Positions 32,262 to 40,157 of a DNA stretch of 64,000 nucleotides are shown here, one piece after another. A model generated the notes under the pieces. The model ran no database searches, was not told where the DNA came from, and was given only the letters and a program-made list of their open reading frames with translations. The position numbers and the translations under genes are program-made. Every line of letters starts with the position of its first letter. Within the stretch, counting starts at the first letter, position 1. The stretch comes from Paraburkholderia fungorum (GTDB lineage Bacteria; Pseudomonadota; Gammaproteobacteria; Burkholderiales; Burkholderiaceae). The stretch is taken from NCBI RefSeq assembly GCF_003610895.1, contig NZ_MCAS01000067.1:1-64000 (forward strand), in the 5' to 3' direction.

Positions 32262-33605
32262 TTGATCCAGGTTGTCGCCCTTATCGGTGCATTGTTTCTC
32301 GTTGCCCTCAACGGTTTTTTCGTCGCCGCCGAATTCGGTCTGGTGAAGCTGCGGCAAACCCGCGTGCAAAGCCTCGCGGCGCGGCACGGTATGCGGGGGC
32401 GTTTGCTGGCGAAGGTGCACGGGCGGCTCGACGCCTATCTGTCGGCCTGTCAGCTCGGGATTACGCTGGCGTCGCTTGGGCTCGGCTGGATCGGCGAGCC
32501 GGCGTTCGCGGAGCTGCTCACCCCGGTTTTCAGCCTGCTTGGCGTGGAATCGGAGAAGCTGATTCACGGCATCTCCTTGTTCTTCGCGTTCTCTTGTATT
32601 TCGTTCCTGCATATCGTGGTGGGCGAACTGGCGCCGAAATCGCTGGCCATTCGTGAGTCGGAGAAGGTTTCGTTGTGGGCCGCCACGCCGCTGTACGGTT
32701 TCTACTGGGCGATGTATCCGGCGATCTGGGTGCTCAACACGAGCGCCAACGCGGTGCTGAAACTCGCGGGTCTCAATGGGGAGCACGGCCACGACTCCCA
32801 TTACTCGACCGACGAACTCAAGCTGATCCTGCGTGGCCGCCGCGCCAATGTCGCGACCGAGCTTGGCACGCCGGACGGCGCCTATAGCCAGGACGAATGG
32901 AACACGATTGCGCATTCGCTGGATTTTTCGCGCATGACCGTTTCGGACCTGATGCGCCCGTCCTATGAAATGGTCGGCCTGCGGCGCGATTTGCCGTTGC
33001 GCGAAAACATGCAGGTGGTAGCGCGGCACCGCTTCAGTCGCTATCCGTTGTTCGAAGACGCGGCCGGCGAGCGCGTGGCCGGCATGATCCATTTGAAGGA
33101 CTTGCTGCTGGCGCGGCACGCGGGCAGCACGCTCGACGACCTCTCCAAATATGCGCGCCCCGTGCAGTATGTAAAGCCGGACATGCCGGCGCTCGAACTG
33201 TTTCGCCGCTTCCGCAAGGGGGCACCGCATTTCGCGCTGGTTGGCCACAAGAACTCGAAGCCGATCGGCTTTCTCACGCTGGACAATCTGCTCGGCGCAC
33301 TGGTTGGGCAGATCCACGACGAATTCCGCCAGGGCGACGCCGACTGGACGCGCATGGACGACGGCACCTTGATGGGCAAAGGCAGCTTGCCGGTGGTGTC
33401 ACTGGAGCGCGCGCTCGGGATCGATATCGACGAAGGCAAGGCTGAGTCGGTCGGCGGTCTGGTGATTCAGGCGCTCAACGATCTGCCAACGGAAGGGCAG
33501 CGCATCGAGTTCGATCGCTTCGACGTGGTGGTCAAGAAGATGAAGGGGCCGCGCATCGTGCTCGTGCGCGTTTATCCGAAAGTCTTCGACGACGAAGGCG
33601 GCTAA
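32262..33605 (+). CDS. CNNM/CorC-type membrane protein (DUF21-CBS-CorC_HlyC)
   Basis: An inner-membrane protein of about 447 residues. The N-terminal DUF21 domain (to about 190) has four hydrophobic segments and GFFVAAEFGLVKLRQTRV, LGITLASLGLGWIGEPA and HIVVGELAPKSLAI. Two CBS motifs follow (DLMRPSYEMVGLRRD, VKPDMPALELFRRF), then a C-terminal CorC_HlyC domain (WTRMDDGTLMGKGSLPV). The family includes Mg2+/Co2+ transport-related proteins and was once called hemolysin-related. TTG 32262 is chosen because GGAG lies nine bases upstream; TTG codons at 32241 and 32244 are alternatives. Ion specificity cannot be read from sequence. Confidence 0.87.
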   Translation: MIQVVALIGALFLVALNGFFVAAEFGLVKLRQTRVQSLAARHGMRGRLLAKVHGRLDAYLSACQLGITLASLGLGWIGEPAFAELLTPVFSLLGVESEKLIHGISLFFAFSCISFLHIVVGELAPKSLAIRESEKVSLWAATPLYGFYWAMYPAIWVLNTSANAVLKLAGLNGEHGHDSHYSTDELKLILRGRRANVATELGTPDGAYSQDEWNTIAHSLDFSRMTVSDLMRPSYEMVGLRRDLPLRENMQVVARHRFSRYPLFEDAAGERVAGMIHLKDLLLARHAGSTLDDLSKYARPVQYVKPDMPALELFRRFRKGAPHFALVGHKNSKPIGFLTLDNLLGALVGQIHDEFRQGDADWTRMDDGTLMGKGSLPVVSLERALGIDIDEGKAESVGGLVIQALNDLPTEGQRIEFDRFDVVVKKMKGPRIVLVRVYPKVFDDEGG

Positions 33606-33695
33606 CCCGCTTTAGTCGGCGTCGGTACCACGCCGGTCGTAAGTCAACTGCAGCATTGCTCGCGTAAAATCGCCCTCGATACCGCGGGGGGCGAG

Positions 33696-34418
33696 ATGGG
33701 ATATGTGTTGGTGCTGTGCGTCGGCTTGCTGGCCGGCACGTTGAGCGGCGTGATCGGCACAGGTTCGTCGATGATGCTGATGCCGGTTCTGGTGATGCTG
33801 TTCGGACCGCAGCAGGCCGTGCCGATCATGGCGATCGCCGCGATCATGGGCAATTTCGGCAAGATCATTGCATGGTGGCGCGAGATCGACTGGCGCGCTT
33901 GCGGCGCTTATTGCGCGACTGCGGTTCCGGGCGCGGCGCTGGGTGTACGGACGCTTCTTGCGTTGCCGCCACATGCCGTCGAACTGGCGTTGGGCCTGTT
34001 CTTTGTGGCGATGGTGCCGACCCGGCGCTGGCTCGCGCGGCGCTCGATCAAATTCAGTTTGTGGCAACTCTCGCTGATCGGCGGCGTGGTGGGCTTTCTC
34101 ACCGGTATCGTCGTGTCCACCGGACCGATCACGGTGCCGGTGTTTATGTCGTATGGCCTCGTTAAAGGCGCCTTTCTCGCAACCGAAGCAGCTGGGTCAC
34201 TGGCGGTCTACGGCACCAAAGTCGCGGTTTTCAATCATTTCGGCGCCCTGCCGTTGCATGTGGTGATCGACGGTTTGATCACCGGCTCGGCGCTCATGAT
34301 CGGGTCCTTTTCCGCGCGGCTGATTGTGGTCCGCATGAGCCCCGCCGTTTTCAAACTCGTCGTTGACGGGTTGATGTTGTCATCCGGCGTTTCATTGCTG
34401 TGGGCGGCAGGGCGCTAG
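33696..34418 (+). CDS. TauE/SafE (TSUP) family permease
   Basis: A 240-residue polytopic membrane protein with about seven to eight hydrophobic segments and the family pattern GLLAGTLSGVIGTGSSMMLMPVL near the N-terminus, repeated in weaker form as IGGVVGFLTGIVVSTGPITVPVFM in the second half. TSUP proteins export or import sulfite, sulfoacetate and related small anions. The substrate here is not indicated by neighbours. GGGGGCGAG precedes ATG 33696. It is convergent with the dipeptidase gene. Confidence 0.87.
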   Translation: MGYVLVLCVGLLAGTLSGVIGTGSSMMLMPVLVMLFGPQQAVPIMAIAAIMGNFGKIIAWWREIDWRACGAYCATAVPGAALGVRTLLALPPHAVELALGLFFVAMVPTRRWLARRSIKFSLWQLSLIGGVVGFLTGIVVSTGPITVPVFMSYGLVKGAFLATEAAGSLAVYGTKVAVFNHFGALPLHVVIDGLITGSALMIGSFSARLIVVRMSPAVFKLVVDGLMLSSGVSLLWAAGR

Positions 34419-34458
34419 GGCCTGAAGCCAGGGGCATGTGTGCGAATCGCGTGAAATC

Positions 34459-35928
34459 TCAGCCCACCGAAGCCTCGAACACCCGCCGGTAATTTCCCCC
34501 CAGAATCGCCCCGACTTCTGCTTGCGAGAATCCGGTTTGCAACAGCGCACTGGCCAGATCGGGCAACTGCCTGTAGCTCGTGAACACAGGGGGTGAAATA
34601 AACCCGAGCATGTCTGTCCCCAGGCCGACGTGTTCCACGCCCACTACATCCGCCATGCGCTTGACGCCCTCGGCCATCGCATGCAAATCGTGAAATGTGC
34701 CTGAGCTCGGCCACACGCCGATCACGCCACCCGTGCCGGCGATCACTCGCGCATGGTCCGGCGTGATGAGCCGGCTTCGCGCACCCGGATGCGTGGCCAA
34801 CGCCGAATGCGACAACACCAGCGGTTTGGTCGACGTATCCGCCGCACGCTTCACCAGGTCGTAGGTCCCGTGTGCAACGTCGACCACGATCCCCAAGGCG
34901 TTGCAGCGCCGCACCACCTGTACGCCGGTATCCGTCAGGCCACCATGCACTGGGGGCTCGGTCTGGATATCGCCAAGGTCGTTGACGCGGTAGTGCGTCA
35001 GTTGCAGATGCCGTAACTGATGCTTCGTGTATGCCTCGTCGACACGATCCACCTGGCCTTCGAGAAAATCCGCACCCTCGGCGGAGATGATCGCGCAGGG
35101 TCCGAGTGGACCTTGGGCCGAAAGCGACGCAGTGTCCGTCACCACCCGCAATTGTTGCTGTTCGACCAACTGATGCGCGCGCTGGAACTCGGCCTGGCCG
35201 AGCGCATAGAGCTCGCCGGGTTGTGGCTCACGCCATGCTTCGAAACGCTTACGGTTGTCCGCCACACGCGTGACGGTCGTATCGGTAACGATTGCAAGGC
35301 AGATGACGTTCATGCCGCCGGCGCGCATCGGAGCAGCCAACGGGACGAACGGACGATTCGCACCGATCGCGGGATTGCGCGACACGGTCACGCGGCCGGC
35401 GTGGCTGTGCATGTCCATGGTGAGCGTGCCGCGCGGCGCCTGCCATTCCGGCCTGGTTACGGATTGCGTGGGTTGTGCTGTCTGCGCTGGTTGTGCCGTC
35501 TCGTCGTGCGCCTCGGTATAGCCGCCAAAGCGCCCAGGCGTACAAGCCGTCAAGCCCAGCGCCGCGCTCGATGCCAGAAACGCGCGCCGGCTGAAGCGGC
35601 GCTGTGGCGCTGCTGGAGGCTCAACTGGGAGCGCATCGACGAGGCGATACCGCCAGCCCGCGGGATCGTCCACAAGGCGCATCAGGCGGCCCCGCAGAGT
35701 CAATGCCTCTGCTTGTGGCGCGAGCGGCACGGCCATCTGCACCTCGATCGACGTGAGTGGATTGCGCGGCACGCAGCCTCCACAACACGGCTCGTCGGCG
35801 TTCAGCAGAAAATAATCGACCGCGTCCGCTTGCGGGTCGAGGGGAATCATCCAGCCCGATATGTCGACACGCGTGCCGTGCAATGTGTCGGCACTCCCAG
35901 TTTGGATACTCGGCCAGTCGATCTGCAT
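34459..35928 (-). CDS. Membrane dipeptidase (M19) with N-terminal extra module and internal Tat-like motif
   Basis: A 489-residue protein with two parts. Residues 1 to about 105 resemble DUF3299-type domains (VDISGWMIPLDPQADAVDYF, LNADEPCCGGCVP). RRFSRRAFLASSAALGL and a lipobox-like TAC follow at about 110-130, which would normally be an N-terminal twin-arginine signal. The rest is a renal-dipeptidase barrel: MDMHSHAG, ISAEGADFLEG, LQLTHYRVND, VDVAHGTYDLV, LSHSALATHPGARS and VGLGTDMLGF. No start codon with a good ribosome site was found just before the signal; a Met about 28 residues upstream (MRLVDDPAGW) is possible. The first metal motif is HSH rather than HxD. Confidence 0.75.
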   Translation of the reverse strand: MQIDWPSIQTGSADTLHGTRVDISGWMIPLDPQADAVDYFLLNADEPCCGGCVPRNPLTSIEVQMAVPLAPQAEALTLRGRLMRLVDDPAGWRYRLVDALPVEPPAAPQRRFSRRAFLASSAALGLTACTPGRFGGYTEAHDETAQPAQTAQPTQSVTRPEWQAPRGTLTMDMHSHAGRVTVSRNPAIGANRPFVPLAAPMRAGGMNVICLAIVTDTTVTRVADNRKRFEAWREPQPGELYALGQAEFQRAHQLVEQQQLRVVTDTASLSAQGPLGPCAIISAEGADFLEGQVDRVDEAYTKHQLRHLQLTHYRVNDLGDIQTEPPVHGGLTDTGVQVVRRCNALGIVVDVAHGTYDLVKRAADTSTKPLVLSHSALATHPGARSRLITPDHARVIAGTGGVIGVWPSSGTFHDLHAMAEGVKRMADVVGVEHVGLGTDMLGFISPPVFTSYRQLPDLASALLQTGFSQAEVGAILGGNYRRVFEASVG

Positions 35929-35950
35929 CGGGATTCCTCTTGAATACGGC

Positions 35951-36580
35951 TTACTTGCGGACCGTTGCAGCCCGGCTCTTCTCGGCAGTCAGCGCGCCGA
36001 CCATGCTTTCAACGAGCTTCAACGCGTTGGCCTTCAGGGCGACGGGGTCGTCCGCGCCATCGAGCAATTGTGCCGCTTCGCACACCATGCTGCCGATCAT
36101 GCGCGCGGCGAGGTACGCCTTGGCCTTTTCATTGCCGGAGGCCTGGTTCGTCAGAGCGCCGATGAGCAACCCATAGACGTGTGCTTCTTCGATCTCGCGG
36201 CACCGCGCCGGGCCGAGCACGGCGGGTGCGGTTTCAATGACGAGTTGCCGGTAGGCGGGCTCGGTGCAGACCTCCAGGAATTCGCGAATGCCCGCGCTCA
36301 TCCGTTTTGCCGGAGAAGCGGCTTCGGCAGCGGATCTGACTTTCGACGCCGCGTCTGCCTGGAGAGATTCGACCAGGGCGTCGAACAACTCGGCCTTGTC
36401 AGCGAAGTGGTGATAGAAGGCGCCACGAGTCACGCGTGCGTTACGCGCAATGGCTTCGATCCCGACTTGCTGATACCCCTGTGAAGTGAACAGCTCGCCC
36501 GCAGCGGCGATGAGCGCCTGTCGGGTCGCGTCCGCATATTCCTCGCGCCGCGATTTTGGAGTTGGACCTGCGATTGGCAT
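35951..36580 (-). CDS. TetR family transcriptional regulator
   Basis: A 209-residue repressor-type protein. The N-terminal helix-turn-helix is ATRQALIAAAGELFTSQGYQ, IEAIARNARVTRGAFYHHFADKAELF. The remainder is a helical ligand domain with VCTEPAYRQLVIETAPAVLG. ATG 36580 (MPIAGPTPKSRREEY) is used; a longer frame would run through the intergenic operator region into the divergent gene. It is divergent from the SnoaL-like gene, and the 17-bp inverted repeat between them is its likely operator. Confidence 0.9.
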   Translation of the reverse strand: MPIAGPTPKSRREEYADATRQALIAAAGELFTSQGYQQVGIEAIARNARVTRGAFYHHFADKAELFDALVESLQADAASKVRSAAEAASPAKRMSAGIREFLEVCTEPAYRQLVIETAPAVLGPARCREIEEAHVYGLLIGALTNQASGNEKAKAYLAARMIGSMVCEAAQLLDGADDPVALKANALKLVESMVGALTAEKSRAATVRK

Positions 36581-36626
36581 GGGCTTCGTTTTTATCCCTT
36601 GATTTTTCACATTCTGATTGTAGTAT

Positions 36627-36643
36627 ACATACACGGTGTATGT
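36627..36643. promoter_or_regulatory. TetR operator candidate
   Basis: ACATACACGGTGTATGT: two perfect 7-bp arms around CGG, centred in the divergent promoter region 47 bp before the TetR start and about 100 bp before the SnoaL-like start. AT-rich promoter-like sequence (TAGTATACAT) overlaps its left edge. Size and position fit autoregulation plus control of the neighbour. Confidence 0.7.
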
Positions 36644-36739
36644 GAAAGTCTCATTGTATGTTGAAACAGCCTTTGGCCACGGCCTGACTACCCGGGCAAC
36701 AACACCGTAGGCAAGCAACCCATTCAGGAGCAAATCCAC

Positions 36740-37189
36740 ATGACGTCTGCAGAAAAATACCTTCCCCCGAGCGCGGAGCAGTTAGCCAATGCCCGGATAG
36801 CCGTGCAACGTTTCGCTTCGGAGTGGCAACACCCCGTCGCCGACAACCTCGAAGCGCTCATGCACGAGGACACACGAAACCTGATCCCACCCATGACGGA
36901 GCCGGCCGACCGGAAAGGCGTCATCGAACACTTCCGTCAGGTTCTGACCCAACTCCCGGACCTGAAAGTCGACGTCCTCCAATGGGCGCCCACCGGCGAC
37001 GCCGTCATGATCGAGTGGCGGGCATCGGCCACTGTGGCCGGGCAAGCGCTCAACTGGCAGGGCGTCGACCGTTTCAACCTGCGCGGTGAGCGGATGTACA
37101 AAGGGCAGGTGTATTGGGACACGAGGCGGGTGGCGGAACAGGTGGCCGAAGCAGTCAAGCGCGCGCAACAAGGCGGTTCAGCGGCGTGA
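36740..37189 (+). CDS. SnoaL-like / NTF2-fold protein
   Basis: A 149-residue protein with the cone-shaped NTF2-like fold pattern: an N-terminal helix (ANARIAVQRFASEWQHP), DNLEALMHEDTRNLIPPMTE, HFRQVLTQLPDLKVDVLQW, then VMIEWRASATVAGQALNWQG and VDRFNLRGERMYKGQVYWD. This resembles SnoaL polyketide-cyclase-like or steroid-isomerase-like proteins that act on small lipophilic molecules. The substrate is unknown. It is the probable target of the divergent TetR repressor. Confidence 0.75.
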   Translation: MTSAEKYLPPSAEQLANARIAVQRFASEWQHPVADNLEALMHEDTRNLIPPMTEPADRKGVIEHFRQVLTQLPDLKVDVLQWAPTGDAVMIEWRASATVAGQALNWQGVDRFNLRGERMYKGQVYWDTRRVAEQVAEAVKRAQQGGSAA

Positions 37190-37224
37190 TGCTGCGCCTT
37201 GCAAGAGCCACTAAGTGAGCCAAT

Positions 37225-37261
37225 GAAAAAGGCGGTTAAAGCACGCTAGCTTTAACCGCCT
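37225..37261 (-). terminator. Rho-independent terminator of the glucan/trehalose operon
   Basis: Perfect 12-bp arms AGGCGGTTAAAG (37230-37241) and CTTTAACCGCCT (37250-37261). On the minus strand the hairpin is followed by a run of T (A-run at 37225-37230 on the plus strand). It lies 22 bp beyond the treY stop. It may also slow plus-strand transcription leaving the SnoaL-like gene. Confidence 0.88.
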
Positions 37262-37283
37262 GCAACCTTCCAGAAAACGCGGA

Positions 37284-40157
37284 TCAACTGCGCGGTACGC
37301 CGTCTTCCACCAACACGGCGATAGGCATTGCGCCTAACGCATCGCGCAGATACAGCAAGCCGTTTTCATCGACCTTGGGTGCCGCCGGACTCAACCAGTC
37401 GAACAGCGCTCGCGCGGCGAGATCCGCAGGCATCTCGATGGCCGTATCGCCCCATTTATCCGGATCGACCATCGGCAGATCGCCGCTTTCGCTGGTTTCG
37501 CCGAGCAATTCCGCAGCGAGCCGGCTTGCCACCACCACGGCCCAGGCATTCCCATGCCGCCGTGCAAACGCGATTACATTCGACGCATGCGAACCGCGCA
37601 CCTCGAGCGGCAGATAGATGCTCTGACTCAGCAACTCCGGCAGATGCGCGCGCAACGCCAGCACACGCTGCACGACCGCGAGCTTTACCCGGCCGTCACG
37701 CCAGTTCGCTAGGAATTCCGAAGGCGGAGTCTGTACGAGCCATGCCTCACGTTTGGCAAAATCGACGGGCCGCCGATTGTCAGGATCGACCAGACTGAAG
37801 TCCCACAACTCCGTGCCCTGGTAAAGATCGGGAATCCCAGGCGACGCCAACCGTAACACCGTTTGCTGCAAACTATTGAGCGCACCAGCGCGCCCGATTC
37901 GCGCCACGAATGTAGACAACTCGCGCAGGAAACCATCGCGCCGCTGCGGCGCCAGAATGTCGAACAGAAAAGCGCGGCAGCCGGCCTCATAGGCTTCGTC
38001 GGGCGCGAGCCAGTTGGTCTGCAGTTTCGCTTCCCGCAGCGCTTTCAATTGCCATTGCGCGACCCGCTCGGCCAGTTCCTTGATGCCCGCTTCGTCGTCC
38101 GGCTTCAAGTCGGGTGGCCAGCAGCCCACCAAGGTCTGATACAGCATTGCTTCGGCGGCGGGGCCCGGCGCCCAGTCGTAGCGGATGTCGTGGCTGACGC
38201 TGCTGATCGGCGCACCGTCGAGCGCGCGGCGATGCGGAGCGTTCAGTGTCGACCACGCGCGCAACTTCGCGCTCCATTCGTCCGCGATTTCGCTCAACAC
38301 GGCAAGCCGCGCGCGCACGTCTTCTCCACGCTTGTGGTCGTGCGTCGCCGTGGCGAGCATCGTGTGCGGAAAACGCTGCGAGCGCTCGAGATTCGCAGCA
38401 TGAAATTGTTCAACCGACAACGCAAAATCACCCGGGTCCGAGCCGACTTCGTTGCGTGACAGTAAACGGCCATAGCGATAGCACGCTGTATCTTCAACCG
38501 CTTTCGCCGCAACCGGCGCGGTCAGTTGTGCGAACAGTGTCTGCGCGGTGCGCCGTGCCGAACCTGTATGAGGCGGGGCGCCACTCGCCCCCTGCTGCTG
38601 CGATTGTGCGTTGCCGCGTGCATTCGGCCCCGGCATTTCTTCGGCGCTGCCGCCGAGCCACGCGTTCACACGGTCGAGCACGACGTAGTCCGCGCGCGAA
38701 AGCGCCTGTTTCGCGCCTGCCAGCGCCTGCTCGAAATAAACGTTGTCGGCGGCGCTGCGCAGGCCGTTCTGTGAATAGATCCGATACACAGGGAAATGCA
38801 CGACCAGTTCGGTCAGCACACGCCGCAGCGCGGTGAAAGTGAAATCGCGAATCGCCAGCGAGTCGCGGGCGACACGATGCAATGCCCGCGCTGCACGATC
38901 CAGTTCCGCGGAGAGGTTCTCCGCGAGAATCTTGCGTCGCGCGGCCAGGGCTTCGTCGGCGAATCGCGGGCTGCGGCCGGTGAGCTCGGCCCACGTCTCT
39001 CCGAGCAGCTCGGCGCCGGCCGGATCGTGCAGCAGGGCGCCTACGTTGTTCATGAAATCGTAGCCGGTTGTGCCGTCCACCGGCCAGTCGTCGCGCAGTG
39101 GCTCACCGCGGCCGAGAATTTTTTCGACGACCACGTACGGCGCGGTGTCGCGCAATTCGGTGAGCCGTTGCCGCAGACGCTGACAGTACTCACGCGGTTC
39201 GGCCAGACCGTCAACGTGATCGATCCGCAAACCGTCCACCACGCCTTCCTGATACAGACGGAAAACCAGCGCGTGAACGGCCTCGAACACCTCGGGCCGT
39301 TCCACACGCACGCCGGCCAGCGTCGAGATGTCGAAGAAACGCCGCCAGTTCACCTCGTCCGAAGCGGTGCGCCACCATGCGAGGCGGAAGTGCTGCCGCT
39401 CGATCAGGCGATGCAGACGGTCACGTGCTACCGGATCCGCGGGCGCATACGTTTCCAGCACCAGTTCGATCGCCGAGGCGCCATTTTGCGCGACGAACTC
39501 GCGCAGCATGTCGCGTCCTTCGGCGGCGCGCGGCTGATCGGCCGGTTGCGTTGTCAGACCCTGAAAACGCTCGGCCAGTGCGCTGAGATCGGCGCGGTCC
39601 GCGCTTTGCAGAATCGCGGCGTAGTCGGTTGGGCACACCGGAAACACATGCGGCCCGTAGCCGATATAAAAGCGCCCGCTGTCGGCCGCGAAATGCAGCG
39701 CGATCCGGCCTGCCGCGAGTTCGTCGCCGTATGGCGCGCCGAGCGTGGGCGCCAGCACCTTGCCGCGCAAGGCCGGATCGGGCGAATGCCAGTCGACGTC
39801 GAAATGGCGCGCGTATGCACTGTGCCGGCCCCATTCGAGGATATCGAGCCACCACGCGTTACTCGAGCCGCCCACGCCCATATGGTTCGGCACCACGTCG
39901 ACGATCAGTCCCATGTTGTGCGCGCGCAGTTTATCGACAAGGCGTTTCAGGCCCGCCTCACCGCCATATTCGGCGTTGACCTGGGTGTAGTCGACGGTAT
40001 CGTAGCCATGCATCGAGCCCGGCTCGGCGGTGGTGATGGGCGACGCGTACAGGTGGCTGATGCCGAGCGCGGCGAAGTAGTCGACGTGCTTCACGGCGTC
40101 GTCGAAGGTAAAGCCTCGATGAAACTGGAGGCGAAGCGTGGAGCGCGGGACGGTCAT
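37284..40157 (-). CDS. treY: Maltooligosyl trehalose synthase
   Basis: GH13 enzyme that turns the reducing-end maltose unit of an alpha-glucan into a terminal trehalosyl unit. The 957-residue protein starts MTVPRSTLRLQFHRGFTFDD, with SHLYASPITTAEPGSMHGYD, VDVVPNHMGVGG, the nucleophile region VVDGLRIDHVDGLAEP and the acid/base VVVEKILGRGEPL. A Gln/Ala-rich insert near residue 520-545 is low complexity and probably a loop. ATG 40157 overlaps the malQ stop as ATGA. It is the last gene of the cluster and acts with TreZ. Confidence 0.96.
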   Translation of the reverse strand: MTVPRSTLRLQFHRGFTFDDAVKHVDYFAALGISHLYASPITTAEPGSMHGYDTVDYTQVNAEYGGEAGLKRLVDKLRAHNMGLIVDVVPNHMGVGGSSNAWWLDILEWGRHSAYARHFDVDWHSPDPALRGKVLAPTLGAPYGDELAAGRIALHFAADSGRFYIGYGPHVFPVCPTDYAAILQSADRADLSALAERFQGLTTQPADQPRAAEGRDMLREFVAQNGASAIELVLETYAPADPVARDRLHRLIERQHFRLAWWRTASDEVNWRRFFDISTLAGVRVERPEVFEAVHALVFRLYQEGVVDGLRIDHVDGLAEPREYCQRLRQRLTELRDTAPYVVVEKILGRGEPLRDDWPVDGTTGYDFMNNVGALLHDPAGAELLGETWAELTGRSPRFADEALAARRKILAENLSAELDRAARALHRVARDSLAIRDFTFTALRRVLTELVVHFPVYRIYSQNGLRSAADNVYFEQALAGAKQALSRADYVVLDRVNAWLGGSAEEMPGPNARGNAQSQQQGASGAPPHTGSARRTAQTLFAQLTAPVAAKAVEDTACYRYGRLLSRNEVGSDPGDFALSVEQFHAANLERSQRFPHTMLATATHDHKRGEDVRARLAVLSEIADEWSAKLRAWSTLNAPHRRALDGAPISSVSHDIRYDWAPGPAAEAMLYQTLVGCWPPDLKPDDEAGIKELAERVAQWQLKALREAKLQTNWLAPDEAYEAGCRAFLFDILAPQRRDGFLRELSTFVARIGRAGALNSLQQTVLRLASPGIPDLYQGTELWDFSLVDPDNRRPVDFAKREAWLVQTPPSEFLANWRDGRVKLAVVQRVLALRAHLPELLSQSIYLPLEVRGSHASNVIAFARRHGNAWAVVVASRLAAELLGETSESGDLPMVDPDKWGDTAIEMPADLAARALFDWLSPAAPKVDENGLLYLRDALGAMPIAVLVEDGVPRS

